From assembly GCF_028745735.1 (NCBI RefSeq), contig NZ_JAQZSM010000031.1:1-35733 (forward strand): a stretch of DNA of 35,733 nucleotides, read 5' to 3'. This document shows, piece after piece, positions 8,019-16,495 of this stretch. Position 1 is the first letter of the stretch; each line of letters begins with the position of its first letter. This DNA comes from Roseinatronobacter alkalisoli (GTDB lineage: Bacteria > Pseudomonadota > Alphaproteobacteria > Rhodobacterales > Rhodobacteraceae). Both the position numbers and the translations under genes were made by a program. The notes below the pieces were generated by a model that was not told where the DNA came from, did no database searches, and worked only from the letters and a program-made list of their open reading frames with translations.

Positions 8019-9272
8019 ATGAATACCTGGACCGGGACTGCCGCACCGCGCATGATTACGCGCCCGTTTCACCGCAAATGGCTGATGAACCAGGCAGATG
8101 CCTTGTTGGGTTTCTACCGTCAGGCGTATAACCCGGCAGGGGGGTTCTTCACCCTTGATAAGGAAGGGCGTTCCATCGGCCATACCCCGCGCGGCACCGG
8201 CACACTGCGGGAACTGCATGATACCTGCCGGATGACGCATTGCTACGCCGCTGCGCATCTGCTTGGTCATCCATCCGGCGCGGCCATGCTCGATCATGGA
8301 ATGCAGTTTATCCGCTCGCATCACCGCGACCCGGACGCTGGCGGTTATTTTGCGTCGGTGGATGATGACGGCCCGGTGCGTGCTGACAAACTGGCCTATG
8401 GTCATGCATTCGTGCTGTTGGCGGCAGCGTCAGCCGGGGCAGCGGGACATCCAGATGCGCGCTGGCTTTTTGACGACATTCTGAACGTGATCCGGACCCG
8501 CTTCTGGCAAGACGTGATGACTGAACAATATGACCGGAACTGGACCGCGCCGGATGGCTATCGGGGCATGAATTCCAACATGCACACGTTGGAAGCGCTG
8601 TTGGCGGCATATGACATCTGGCCCGATGACAGTCTGCGCACGATGGCGCTTGCAATCGCTGATCTGTTCATCAACACCCACGCGCGGGCCGAAGGGTGGG
8701 TCATTCCCGAACATTACAACACCGCATGGCAGATCGACCGGCATTACGAAGGCGACCCGATGTTCCGCCCCGCCGGGACAACCCCCGGTCATGCGCTGGA
8801 ATGGAGTCGCCTTCTGATGCAGTTGTGGATCATTGACGGGCGGAAACAGGACTGGATGCCAGAAGCGGCGCGGCACCTGTTTCAGAATGCGGTTACATTC
8901 GGTTGGGCATCTGACCGTGGGGCGTTTCACTACACGCTGGACTGGGACAACACACCGCTGCGGCGCGCAAATTACTGGTGGCCAGTGGCCGAGGGCGTGG
9001 CGGCGGCGCATGTCTTAGGCAGCCTGCTGGATGATGACCTGTATGAAGACTGGTATCGCCGGTGTTGGCGCACGCTGGACGCGCGGTTCATCGACCACAA
9101 GCAAGGGGGTTGGTGGCATGAAATCGATGCTGATGGTCAACCCGAAGAATGCGTATTCAAAGGCAAGCCGGACATTTACCATGCCTTGCAAGCCTGCCTT
9201 ATCCCCTTGGTGTCACCACACCGCAGCATGAACGCCGGACTAATGGTTTGTCCGGATCCGGCGGGTACATAA
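8019..9272 (+). CDS. AGE-family sugar isomerase (mannose/YihS-like)
   Basis: A 417-residue cytoplasmic (alpha/alpha)6-barrel enzyme of the N-acylglucosamine 2-epimerase superfamily. It resembles the YihS/mannose isomerase branch: the conserved histidines lie in NSNMHTLEA (H189), TTPGHALEWSRL (H258) and GKPDIYHALQ (H388), the three positions used for proton transfer in YihS and ManI. The likely reaction is isomerisation of D-mannose to D-fructose or of a related aldose; sulfoquinovose isomerase is a possible alternative, but no other sulfoquinovose gene is nearby. It ends the importer operon, 14 bases after the last ATPase, with GGAG 8 bases before its ATG. A glycoside cargo containing mannose would explain its presence beside mannonate dehydratase; that link is inferred. 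Confidence 0.82.
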   Translation: MNTWTGTAAPRMITRPFHRKWLMNQADALLGFYRQAYNPAGGFFTLDKEGRSIGHTPRGTGTLRELHDTCRMTHCYAAAHLLGHPSGAAMLDHGMQFIRSHHRDPDAGGYFASVDDDGPVRADKLAYGHAFVLLAAASAGAAGHPDARWLFDDILNVIRTRFWQDVMTEQYDRNWTAPDGYRGMNSNMHTLEALLAAYDIWPDDSLRTMALAIADLFINTHARAEGWVIPEHYNTAWQIDRHYEGDPMFRPAGTTPGHALEWSRLLMQLWIIDGRKQDWMPEAARHLFQNAVTFGWASDRGAFHYTLDWDNTPLRRANYWWPVAEGVAAAHVLGSLLDDDLYEDWYRRCWRTLDARFIDHKQGGWWHEIDADGQPEECVFKGKPDIYHALQACLIPLVSPHRSMNAGLMVCPDPAGT

Positions 9273-9743
9273 GCAGGGCATTCCTGTGGACAGCTGAGCG
9301 GAAACCAACACCCGGTTTAAGCCCCATTTCACATCAGCCTATTGCCGGTGTGCCTGTCACCAGGGCCAGAATATCCGCAAATCGTCGAAAACGAAGCAAT
9401 GCGGTAAATCTTCAACAGGACCATGCGTTCCCCCTTGTTGCATAGCCCGGGGGATCGGTGGTTACGATATGGCGGCTATTCAGATGGCACGACCGCTACA
9501 GGTGACGGCATCAAAACAGTTTCGCAATCTTGTCTTCCCGCACAGAAAGATGCGTCGATGCCATTGGAAACACGCGCATGGGCAAACGGCGACGCATAAG
9601 ATGGACGCTCAAGGGCGCATGCCTGTCCGTCGTCACAAGCGCGCTGTCATCGGTGACCGGTTGACCGTTCTTTAAAATGGCCGCCTACCCCACAGTTTTT
9701 GCCCACTCCCCCCTTGCAGTATGCCCTTCCACGGTTGTTCCAA
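9273..9743. other. Non-coding spacer between the two sugar loci
   Basis: About 470 bases separate the isomerase stop from the promoter of the next regulator. Plus-strand frames of up to 68 codons occur, but they lack ribosome sites and recognisable motifs. On the minus strand a stop-bounded frame of about 57 codons lies near 9505-9680, but it has no start codon at its beginning and I could not place it in a family; it may be a gene remnant. No tRNA, clear terminator with T-run or repeat was seen. Confidence 0.5.
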
Positions 9744-9788
9744 TTGCACCCGCAAAAAATGTTGACTAGTATGTAAGTATAACTGTAT
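9744..9788 (+). promoter_or_regulatory. Candidate promoter and triple GTAT repeat before second GntR gene
   Basis: TTGCAC at 9744-9749 and TAGTAT at 9767-9772 are separated by 17 bases and would start transcription near 9779, about 34 bases before the regulator's ATG. Overlapping the -10 box and start point, GTAT occurs three times at exact 8-base spacing (9769, 9777, 9785). That arrangement suits binding of a regulator along one face with autoregulation, but the repeats are short. The hexamers are seen; function is inferred. Confidence 0.4.
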
Positions 9789-9812
9789 GGAAGATTGCAT
9801 CGGGAGGATCAG

Positions 9813-10526
9813 ATGCCACAGAGCAGCCGTCAGATTGTCGAGCTATTGCCGGGCGCAGCGGTTGGCCCGCAAATACATCGGATATTGCGTGACCGGATCG
9901 TGCGGGGCCATCTGATGCCTGGCGCGCGAATTTCCGAAACGGAACTGGCCGCTGAATATGCAGTCAGTCGCCAGCCTGTGCGCGAAGCATTCATCAAGCT
10001 TGCCGAAGAAAACCTGCTGGAAATCCGGCCCCAGCGCGGCACCTTCGTGCGGCGCATTTCGTTGCCTGCAGTTCTGTCCGCCCAGTTCGTGCGCGAGGCC
10101 GTCGAAGCCGATATCGTTCGCATCCTTGCGGTGGCCCCTTCCCCGGAACTGATTACCAGGCTGGAGGGGTTGCTGCAGGAGCAGATCGCCACAGCGAACG
10201 ACCCCGACCCCACGGATTTCGTGGTGCTGGACGAAAGCTTTCACCGTGCCATGGCCGAAGCAATAGGCCAGGCCCCGGCCGCGGATATTCTGGAAGGGTT
10301 GAAAATCCAGCTTAATCGCACGCGTCACCTGACGGCGCGGCAATTCTCGCGGCATAAAGTGATCGAACAACACAGCGCCATTCTGGACGCGCTGCGCGCG
10401 CGTGACCCAGACCGCGCAAGCGCGATGATGCGCACCCATTTGCAGAAAATCCTGAATGACCTTCCGGCAATCGTGGAGGCGATGCCGGAGTGTTTTGACC
10501 AGACGACCCGAAAAACGTCCGCATGA
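9813..10526 (+). CDS. FadR-type GntR family transcriptional regulator
   Basis: A 237-residue regulator with an N-terminal winged helix (ISETELAAEYAVSRQPVREA, then QRGTFVRRIS) and a C-terminal FCD domain (VLDESFHRAMAEAIG, EQHSAILDALRARD). The histidines and acidic residue of the FCD metal/ligand site are present. The ATG at 9813 has GGGAGGA 4 bases upstream; a TTG at 9795 is in frame but lies before the ribosome site. It is followed after 16 bases by the TRAP binding-protein gene and is read with it, so it is likely a local repressor of the TRAP/dehydrogenase operon and of itself. It is clearly a different protein from the first GntR regulator in this window. The effector, perhaps an aldonate such as idonate or gluconate, is inferred from context. 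Confidence 0.88.
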   Translation: MPQSSRQIVELLPGAAVGPQIHRILRDRIVRGHLMPGARISETELAAEYAVSRQPVREAFIKLAEENLLEIRPQRGTFVRRISLPAVLSAQFVREAVEADIVRILAVAPSPELITRLEGLLQEQIATANDPDPTDFVVLDESFHRAMAEAIGQAPAADILEGLKIQLNRTRHLTARQFSRHKVIEQHSAILDALRARDPDRASAMMRTHLQKILNDLPAIVEAMPECFDQTTRKTSA

Positions 10527-10542
10527 ATAACAGGAGGAAACA

Positions 10543-11517
10543 ATGCTGACACTGAACCTGAAGAAACTGCTTCTCGCCGGGGTTGCCGCGCCTTTTCTTG
10601 CTTTCCCTGCCCTGGCGCAGGATGTCACGCTGAAGCTGGGCCATCTTGCGAATGAAGATAACCCCTGGCACAAGGCCGCCGTGAAATTTGGCGAGGAACT
10701 GTCGGCACTGACAGACGGGCGCATTGCGGTCGAAGTCTTCCCCAATGAATCCCTTGGCCGCGAAATGGATCTGATCAACGGCATGCAGCTTGGCACCGCT
10801 GATATGACGATCACGGGCGAAAGCCTGCAGAACTGGGCACCCATGGCGGCCCTGCTGGCTGTGCCCTATGCCTATACATCACTTGAACATATGGACGAAG
10901 TCGCCTCTGGCGAGATTGGCGCGCAGATCGAGGCGCAAATCATTGAAAACGCGCAGGTCCGCCCGATTGCCTATTTCGCGCGCGGCTCGCGCAATCTTAC
11001 CTCAAACCGGGCGATCACCACGCCGGATGATCTGAACGGGCTGAAACTGCGCGTGCCGAACGTGCCGCTGTTCGTGAATGTCTGGCAGGCGCTTGGCGCA
11101 GCGCCCACCCCGATGGCGTTCTCAGAAGTCTTTACCTCGCTTCAGAACGGTACGATTGACGCGCAGGAAAATCCGCTGGCGCTGATCAAGTCAGCAAGCT
11201 TCAATGAAGTGCAGACCCATGTGAACCTGACGGAACATGTCCGGTCCTGGATTTACCTGACAATCTCGGAAATGACATGGGATGGTCTGTCTGCAGATGA
11301 TCAGGCCGCAGTCATGGAAGCTGCCGCACGCGCACAGGCCTATGAGCGCGAACTGTTCATCGCGGATGAAGAAGCGCTCGCCGCTGATCTGTCCGCAGCT
11401 GGCATGATTTTCCACGAAGTTGATGGCGCAGCCTTCGCCGCGGCAGCGCAGGATGCCGTCCTGTCCAATGTCAGCGATGAAATTCGCCCGATCGTAGAAC
11501 AGCTTTTCGACCGTTGA
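10543..11517 (+). CDS. TRAP transporter substrate-binding protein (DctP family)
   Basis: A 324-residue periplasmic binding protein. The signal peptide spans about residues 1-25 and ends in FPALAQ. The mature protein shows the DctP blocks LGHLANEDNPWHKAAVKFGE and VFPNESLGREMDLINGMQLG, and the Arg-containing ligand block LNGLKLRVPNVPLF that usually binds the carboxylate of the substrate; FTSLQNGTIDAQENP is the typical hinge block. AGGAGG lies just before the ATG. With the two permease genes downstream it forms a secondary importer driven by a sodium or proton gradient. The partner dehydrogenase suggests a C6 aldonate such as L-idonate or D-gluconate; this is inference. Confidence 0.92.
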   Translation: MLTLNLKKLLLAGVAAPFLAFPALAQDVTLKLGHLANEDNPWHKAAVKFGEELSALTDGRIAVEVFPNESLGREMDLINGMQLGTADMTITGESLQNWAPMAALLAVPYAYTSLEHMDEVASGEIGAQIEAQIIENAQVRPIAYFARGSRNLTSNRAITTPDDLNGLKLRVPNVPLFVNVWQALGAAPTPMAFSEVFTSLQNGTIDAQENPLALIKSASFNEVQTHVNLTEHVRSWIYLTISEMTWDGLSADDQAAVMEAAARAQAYERELFIADEEALAADLSAAGMIFHEVDGAAFAAAAQDAVLSNVSDEIRPIVEQLFDR

Positions 11518-11529
11518 TCCCTGACCTTT

Positions 11530-11558
11530 GCCAAGGGCGCAACTGATGCGCCCTTGGC
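11530..11558 (+). terminator. 12-bp stem-loop between TRAP binding-protein and permease genes
   Basis: GCCAAGGGCGCA at 11530-11541 pairs perfectly with TGCGCCCTTGGC at 11547-11558 around a 5-base loop, 12 bases after the binding-protein stop. It is followed by CCCCTTCC rather than a clean T-run, so it is probably a partial terminator or a 3' stabiliser. Such a site would give more binding protein than permease from one transcript. The hairpin is certain from sequence; its effect is inferred. Confidence 0.7.
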
Positions 11559-11582
11559 CCCCTTCCCTTTGCCGGAGCCAAC

Positions 11583-12098
11583 ATGTCCCGTTTCATTGCC
11601 ATCCTGACCAACTGGACGGTCCATGCCTTGCGCGCGGCTACCGGGCTTTCCTTCGTCGTGCTGATGGCGGCGGTGCTGATACAGGTCTTCGGGCGCAGCG
11701 TGATCGGCACCTCGCCGGTGTGGACCGAAGAACTGGCGCGTTTCGCGCTTTTGTATCTGACCGGGTTCGGCGCCGGCTTGGCAATTCTGTCGGGCGATCT
11801 GGTCAATGTCGATCTGATCGCGGAATCCTTGCCCGATCCCATGCCTTTCGTGCTGCGCCTGCTGGCGGCCTGCACGACCTTTGCTTTCGCCGCTATCCTG
11901 ATCGGTCCCGCCTGGCGCTACGTTTCCATCGGTGTACGCCAGACCTCGGCCGCGCTGGGAATGCGGATGGATTACATACATTTCTCGATCATGGCACTTC
12001 TGCTGAGCCTTGCGCTGTTTGCGGCCCTTCGGGTCATAGGCATGATCTTTGGCACGACTGACGGACTGCCTGAATCCCGACCGGAGCATGACACATGA
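11583..12098 (+). CDS. TRAP transporter small permease (DctQ family)
   Basis: A 171-residue membrane protein with four hydrophobic segments and the DctQ block VIGTSPVWTEELARFALLYL, where the Trp-Thr-Glu-Glu run is characteristic. It is required with the large permease to form the TRAP membrane complex. A GCCGGAGCC ribosome site lies 5-8 bases before the ATG. Its end overlaps the start of the large permease gene by 4 bases, so the two are translated together. Confidence 0.9.
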   Translation: MSRFIAILTNWTVHALRAATGLSFVVLMAAVLIQVFGRSVIGTSPVWTEELARFALLYLTGFGAGLAILSGDLVNVDLIAESLPDPMPFVLRLLAACTTFAFAAILIGPAWRYVSIGVRQTSAALGMRMDYIHFSIMALLLSLALFAALRVIGMIFGTTDGLPESRPEHDT

Positions 12099-13372
12099 AC
12101 CTTGCAATCCTTCTGTGCGTGTTCCTGCTGGGACTCGCCGCAGGCGTACCCGTGGCTATCACGTTGGGCGTCGCATCGCTGGCCTATCTGTATGTCGCGG
12201 GCATTCCTTTCGTCGTGATCCCACAGAAAATGTACGCAGGCATCGATGTTTTTGTTCTGTTGTGCATCCCCGGCTTCATCCTTGCCGGCAATCTGATGAA
12301 TTCGGGCGGAATCACAGCACGCATCATCCGCTTCGCACAGGCGCTCGTCGGCTGGATGCGCGGGGGCCTTGGCATGACAAATGTGGCCTCCTCCATGCTG
12401 TTCGGCGGGGTATCCGGGACTGCAGTGGCAGATGCGGCCTCGATTGGGGGAATGATGATCCCCGGCATGAAAAAGGCAGGCTATCCGGCGGATTTCTCGG
12501 CGGCAGTGACCGCAGCCTCATCCACTGTGGGGCCGATCATTCCGCCTTCTGTGCCTATGATCATTGTCGGCTCACTCTCGGGGATTTCGGTTGGCAAGAT
12601 GTTCATAGCAGGCGCGGTGCCAGGCGTCCTGCTGGGCATCGCCATGATGATCACCACCTATATACTGGCCGTCAGGCGTGGCTATCCACGCCAGCAATGG
12701 CGGGGCGTGGGTGAATTGGGGCGGTCCTTCATGGGGGCGTTCTGGGCGCTGGCCATGACGACACTGATCGTTGTGGGCCTGCTCTCGGGGATGGCCACAC
12801 CCACGGAAACCGCCGTTGTTGCGTCGGTCTATGCGTTTCTTGTGGGTGCTTTCGTCTATCGCGACCTGCCCCTGCGCAAGGTCCCGAAGATCATCATCGA
12901 CTCAGCCATCTCATCGGCGGCGATCCTTGTGCTGATCGGGACCGCCAATGTCTTCGGCTGGATTCTGGTTTCCGAACGCATCCCGCAGGCGATTGCGGGT
13001 TGGGTGCTGTCCTTCACCGACAACCGGATAGTCGTGATCCTTCTTATCAATCTGGTGCTGCTTTTCGTCGGCATGTTCATGGAAACCATCGCCGCGCTGA
13101 TTATCCTGTTTGTACCGCTTCTGACACTGGCCACAAGCGTAGGCATTGATCCGCTGCATTTCGCGGTTTTTGCGGTGCTGAACCTGATGATCGGCCTGAC
13201 CACGCCACCTGTCGGCGTGTGCCTGTTCGTCTGCGCCAATATTGCGCGGCTGCCGCTCGCGCCGGTGGTACGGGCGATTATGCCGTTTTTGCTGTGCAAC
13301 CTGACTGTGCTGATACTGGTGTCCTACATTCCGGCGATCTCTACATGGTTGCCTAATCTTATAGCGAATTGA
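12095..13372 (+). CDS. TRAP transporter large permease (DctM family)
   Basis: A 425-residue inner-membrane protein with about 12 membrane segments, the transport subunit of the TRAP system. Family blocks include GIPFVVIPQKMYAGIDVFVL, FGGVSGTAVADAASIGGMMI, AVTAASSTVGPIIPPSVPMI and LNLMIGLTTPPVGVCLFV; the two helical hairpin motifs that bind sodium in this superfamily lie in those Gly/Ser/Thr/Pro-rich stretches. It starts inside the end of the DctQ gene (4-base overlap) and is followed 10 bases later by the dehydrogenase. Length is normal for DctM. Confidence 0.93.
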   Translation: MNLAILLCVFLLGLAAGVPVAITLGVASLAYLYVAGIPFVVIPQKMYAGIDVFVLLCIPGFILAGNLMNSGGITARIIRFAQALVGWMRGGLGMTNVASSMLFGGVSGTAVADAASIGGMMIPGMKKAGYPADFSAAVTAASSTVGPIIPPSVPMIIVGSLSGISVGKMFIAGAVPGVLLGIAMMITTYILAVRRGYPRQQWRGVGELGRSFMGAFWALAMTTLIVVGLLSGMATPTETAVVASVYAFLVGAFVYRDLPLRKVPKIIIDSAISSAAILVLIGTANVFGWILVSERIPQAIAGWVLSFTDNRIVVILLINLVLLFVGMFMETIAALIILFVPLLTLATSVGIDPLHFAVFAVLNLMIGLTTPPVGVCLFVCANIARLPLAPVVRAIMPFLLCNLTVLILVSYIPAISTWLPNLIAN

Positions 13373-13382
13373 GGGAATGAGC

Positions 13383-14414
13383 ATGACCAAAGCCTGTCGC
13401 TTGCATGGCCGGAATGATCTGCGCATCGAAGATGTGGCGCTGGCCGATCCCGGCCCCGGAGAGGCGCTGGTCCGACTTGGTGCGGGCGGCATTTGCGGGT
13501 CGGATCTGCATTACTATCATGATGGTGGATTCGGTCCGATCCGGGTGCGCGAACCGATCATACTGGGCCATGAGGCCTCAGGCACCATTGAAGCGATAGG
13601 GGCTGGGGTAAACCTGACTGTCGGGCAGAAAGTAGCATTGAACCCATCACGGCCCTGCCACGATTGCACCTATTGCCGCGATGGGTTGTTCCAGCATTGC
13701 CTGAACATGCGGTTCAACGGCTCTGCCCTGCGAATGCCGCATGAACAGGGGTTCTTTCGCGAACGCATGGTTGTCAACGCCGCGCAATGTGTACCAGTGC
13801 CAGACACGACTAGCCTGTCAGAGGCAGCTTGTGCCGAACCATTGGCGGTCTGTCTGCATGCGTTGGGCCAGGCCCCGGATCTTGCCGGACGCCGCGTGAT
13901 GGTGACAGGGGCGGGACCGATCGGCGTCTTGTGCGTTGCCTTGGCCCGGCGTGCCGGTGCAGCCGAAATTGTGGTGACGGATTTGCAAGACCTGCCGCTG
14001 AAGGTTGCGCGGACCATGGGCGCAACTGACGGGATAAACGTTGCGGATGCGCCGGAACAAACGGCACGTTTCGAGGCCGACAAGGGCTATTTCGATGTCA
14101 CCTTCGAATGTTCTGCCGCTGCCCCGGCCTTGCGCGCGGCAATTGCCTGTACCCGCCCCCGCGGAACCGTCATCCAGCTTGGCGTTGCCGGTGATCTGAC
14201 GATTCCCATCAATCTGCTGGTCGGAAAGGAAATTCGCCTACACGGCACGCACAGGTTCCATCAGGAATTCTTGCAGGCCGTGGAACTGATTTCGACAGGC
14301 ACGATAGATGTGACACCAATGATTTCCGCCACCCTGCCTATGGAGCGCGCGCAGGACGCTATAGGCCTTGCTGGTGATCGTAGTCGTGCCGTCAAGGTGC
14401 ATATCACGTTCTGA
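13383..14414 (+). CDS. idnD: L-idonate 5-dehydrogenase-like zinc alcohol dehydrogenase
   Basis: A 343-residue NAD(P)-dependent medium-chain dehydrogenase. The catalytic zinc ligands are visible as C38 (GGICGSD) and H63-E64 (GHEA), the structural zinc cysteines as C92, C95, C98 and C106, and the Rossmann loop as VTGAGPIGVL. The overall sequence, including PHEQGFFRERMVV and GTHRFHQEF, is that of L-idonate 5-dehydrogenases, which oxidise L-idonate to 5-keto-D-gluconate. I start it at the ATG at 13383, 7 bases after GAGGG; another in-frame ATG at 13377 is too close to that site. It closes the TRAP operon, so substrate uptake and first oxidation are encoded together. Other polyol or threonine dehydrogenases are the alternative. 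Confidence 0.82.
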   Translation: MTKACRLHGRNDLRIEDVALADPGPGEALVRLGAGGICGSDLHYYHDGGFGPIRVREPIILGHEASGTIEAIGAGVNLTVGQKVALNPSRPCHDCTYCRDGLFQHCLNMRFNGSALRMPHEQGFFRERMVVNAAQCVPVPDTTSLSEAACAEPLAVCLHALGQAPDLAGRRVMVTGAGPIGVLCVALARRAGAAEIVVTDLQDLPLKVARTMGATDGINVADAPEQTARFEADKGYFDVTFECSAAAPALRAAIACTRPRGTVIQLGVAGDLTIPINLLVGKEIRLHGTHRFHQEFLQAVELISTGTIDVTPMISATLPMERAQDAIGLAGDRSRAVKVHITF

Positions 14415-14423
14415 ACCGTGATA
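14402..14423 (+). terminator. Inverted repeat spanning the end of the idnD-like gene
   Basis: TATCACG at 14402-14408 and CGTGATA at 14417-14423 form a perfect 7-bp stem around an 8-base loop across the stop codon. No T-run follows, so intrinsic termination is doubtful; it may protect the 3' end of the operon message. Confidence 0.3.
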
Positions 14424-15292
14424 CGCGGATCTGTAAACTGCTGCGTGTCGCGTTCATCCGCATCCTGACCTGTTGTTCCGTATGGCCGGGACGCGGAAAC
14501 ACCCGACTTGGACTTGCAATATGCACCAACCGGACAAGCCTCACCTGCAAGCAGCAGCGTGACGCATGTTTGTAGCGCGCAAGAAAATATTCCAACTTCC
14601 CTGCTGCCCCCTACCTGATTTCACCAGAACATATACCGGTCAACCCTCCGGGCTTATTTGATACGCATCTTCAGGCAGGCGTGGAAAATGCCACAAGCGA
14701 TGGATTTTCGCATTCTGATAAAAGCCATGTATACTTATTATTTAGTAAATTATCTGCGCAAAATATACGCTTTTTGCAGACTACTACTGGATTTAATCGA
14801 TACATCCCATTCGCCCCTATATCAACCGCGCGACAACCAGCACCGCCCCTCAAATCGTGTTTAGTGCTGGGCATTTGTGAAGAGGCAACCCACTGCATTC
14901 GATTAGCAATGATTCATGAAGCTTCAAACGCCCTCATTGCACACCCGGGATCGGCAGACCCGCGTTCCAGGCCGGGACCATGCCACAAGCGCCGCTGCCC
15001 TACCGATTCGACGGGATCGCCCTAGCCGAAGTGTTGGGCGCCCCCGGGCCATGTCCACAAGATATTGGATATTTCACCTTTACAACCTTATAAATTATTA
15101 CTTTTCAATAGCTTATAGGCATGTATAAATGTGCTTATGAAACATGGGCCAAGGTGGCGCAAATCACCAGATGCAAAAAACTGTTGTCTGAAGGCGAGTT
15201 GCGTGTCACAAGTTCTTTTGTCGCAGGAACGCGCAAATCGCGCGGTTTAGCGACGAAACACAAGCGACCCATCAAGAGGTCAAGAGGGCAGT
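14424..15292. other. Long non-coding, partly AT-rich region upstream of repA
   Basis: No convincing gene was found in these roughly 870 bases: the short frames (up to 114 codons) are overlapping, lack ribosome sites and resemble nothing I recognise. Two AT-rich patches stand out against the GC-rich surroundings, near 14715-14815 and 15060-15140. The second contains several TATAA-like words (for example TATAAATTATTA near 15090 and TATAAAT near 15124) and is the natural place for the repABC promoter, 150-230 bases before repA. The left part may be decayed mobile DNA. An origin here cannot be excluded, but in repABC plasmids it normally lies inside repC. Confidence 0.5.
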
Positions 15293-16495
15293 ATGAATTC
15301 TACGATGGATCTTTCCAATTCTGGCTCAATCGCTGCATCCATTGCGTCGAATGCCGCCCGCCTTTCTGAAGCATTGAACAATCATATGCGCAACAGCTTT
15401 CAACCTGAAAGCAGAAAAACCTTGCGCAAGTTCCAACCTGCAGAAGTATCCGAACTGACCGGGATAAGCATGTCGAACCTGCGCACGCGCCATCAGGAAG
15501 GTGATTTCCCGGATGTCGAAACGGATTCGCGCGGGCGCAGGCTTTATTCTGCGGAAGAGATTGACCAGATCCGCCACGTCATGGCTCGCACCGGTCGCAA
15601 CGGCGACACCTATTTGCCGGGTCGCAGGGACGGCGACGCGCTTCAGGTCATTTCCATCGTGAACTTCAAAGGTGGCTCCAGCAAGACCACCACCGCCATT
15701 CACCTTGCGCAGCGGTATGCACTTCGGGGATATCGCGTGCTGGCCGTTGACATGGACCCGCAGGCCAGCCTGACCACAATGTTTGGCTATCGCCCCGAGA
15801 TCGAATTTTCTGAAAGCGGCACGATCTATGACTCGCTGAAATACGAAGACCCCGTCCCCCTTAGCCAAGTGGTGCGCAAAACCTATTTTCACAATCTGGA
15901 TCTGGCACCGGCCGGGCTTTTGCTGTCGGAATACGAAACCGAAACCGCTTACGCCCTTCAGCACAAGATCGACCCGCCCTTTACGCAGCGGCTGGCAATC
16001 GCACTTGATGAGATCGAGGAGAATTATGACCTTGTGATCATCGATTGCCCTCCGCAGCTTGGCTTTACGACAATGACATCCCTGCTGGCATCCACAGGCT
16101 TGCTGATCACTGTGGTTCCCAGCATGCTTGACGTTGCATCAATGGCCCAATTCCTTGAAATGGCTGGAGAAACTGTCGAAACGCTGGAGGATGCTACCGG
16201 GCCGATCGACTGGTCGTTTCTGAAGTTTCTGATCGCGCGCTATGAGCCGACGGATGTTCCGCAATCGCAGATGGCGGGCTTTTTGCGCTCGATCCTGCTT
16301 GATCAGGTGCTGACCACGCCGATGCTCAAATCCACCGCAATCTCTGACGCCGGGATGACACAGCAGACCATTTATGAGCTGGAACCGAGTCAGGTCGTCA
16401 AGAAAACGCTCGACCGGATTCTTGAAAGCGTGAACGGCGTGGCCGATGAATTTGAAAAGACGATTCAGGCCGCATGGGGACGGGAGAATGATTGA
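15293..16495 (+). CDS. repA: RepA, ParA-type partition ATPase of repABC replicon
   Basis: A 400-residue cytoplasmic ATPase that moves plasmid copies apart and represses its own operon. Residues about 43-100 form an N-terminal helix-turn-helix of the MerR/RepA kind (FQPAEVSELTGISMSNLRTR, GRRLYSAEEIDQIRHV). The deviant Walker A is KGGSSKTT at 126-133, Walker A' is DMDPQASLT at 153-161 and Walker B is VIIDCPPQ at about 248-255. A length of about 400 is normal for RepA. The ATG at 15293 follows AGAGGG by 4 bases; an ATG at 15305 is possible. The stop overlaps the repB start by one base (TGATG). The order repA-repB-repC and the antisense RNA region after repB identify the family. Confidence 0.95.
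   Translation: MNSTMDLSNSGSIAASIASNAARLSEALNNHMRNSFQPESRKTLRKFQPAEVSELTGISMSNLRTRHQEGDFPDVETDSRGRRLYSAEEIDQIRHVMARTGRNGDTYLPGRRDGDALQVISIVNFKGGSSKTTTAIHLAQRYALRGYRVLAVDMDPQASLTTMFGYRPEIEFSESGTIYDSLKYEDPVPLSQVVRKTYFHNLDLAPAGLLLSEYETETAYALQHKIDPPFTQRLAIALDEIEENYDLVIIDCPPQLGFTTMTSLLASTGLLITVVPSMLDVASMAQFLEMAGETVETLEDATGPIDWSFLKFLIARYEPTDVPQSQMAGFLRSILLDQVLTTPMLKSTAISDAGMTQQTIYELEPSQVVKKTLDRILESVNGVADEFEKTIQAAWGREND

Noticed and set aside
9469-9675. 68-codon frame in the spacer between the two sugar loci
   Set aside because: No ribosome site, no hydrophobic or domain pattern, and basic random-like composition.
11340-12107. 255-codon minus-strand frame opposite the TRAP genes
   Set aside because: It covers the ends of two genuine TRAP genes and reads as a charged, low-complexity shadow.
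14671-14898. 75-codon minus-strand frame in the region before repA
   Set aside because: It has no ribosome site or motif that I can recognise, and the stretch has uneven composition; a decayed transposase was considered but not supported.
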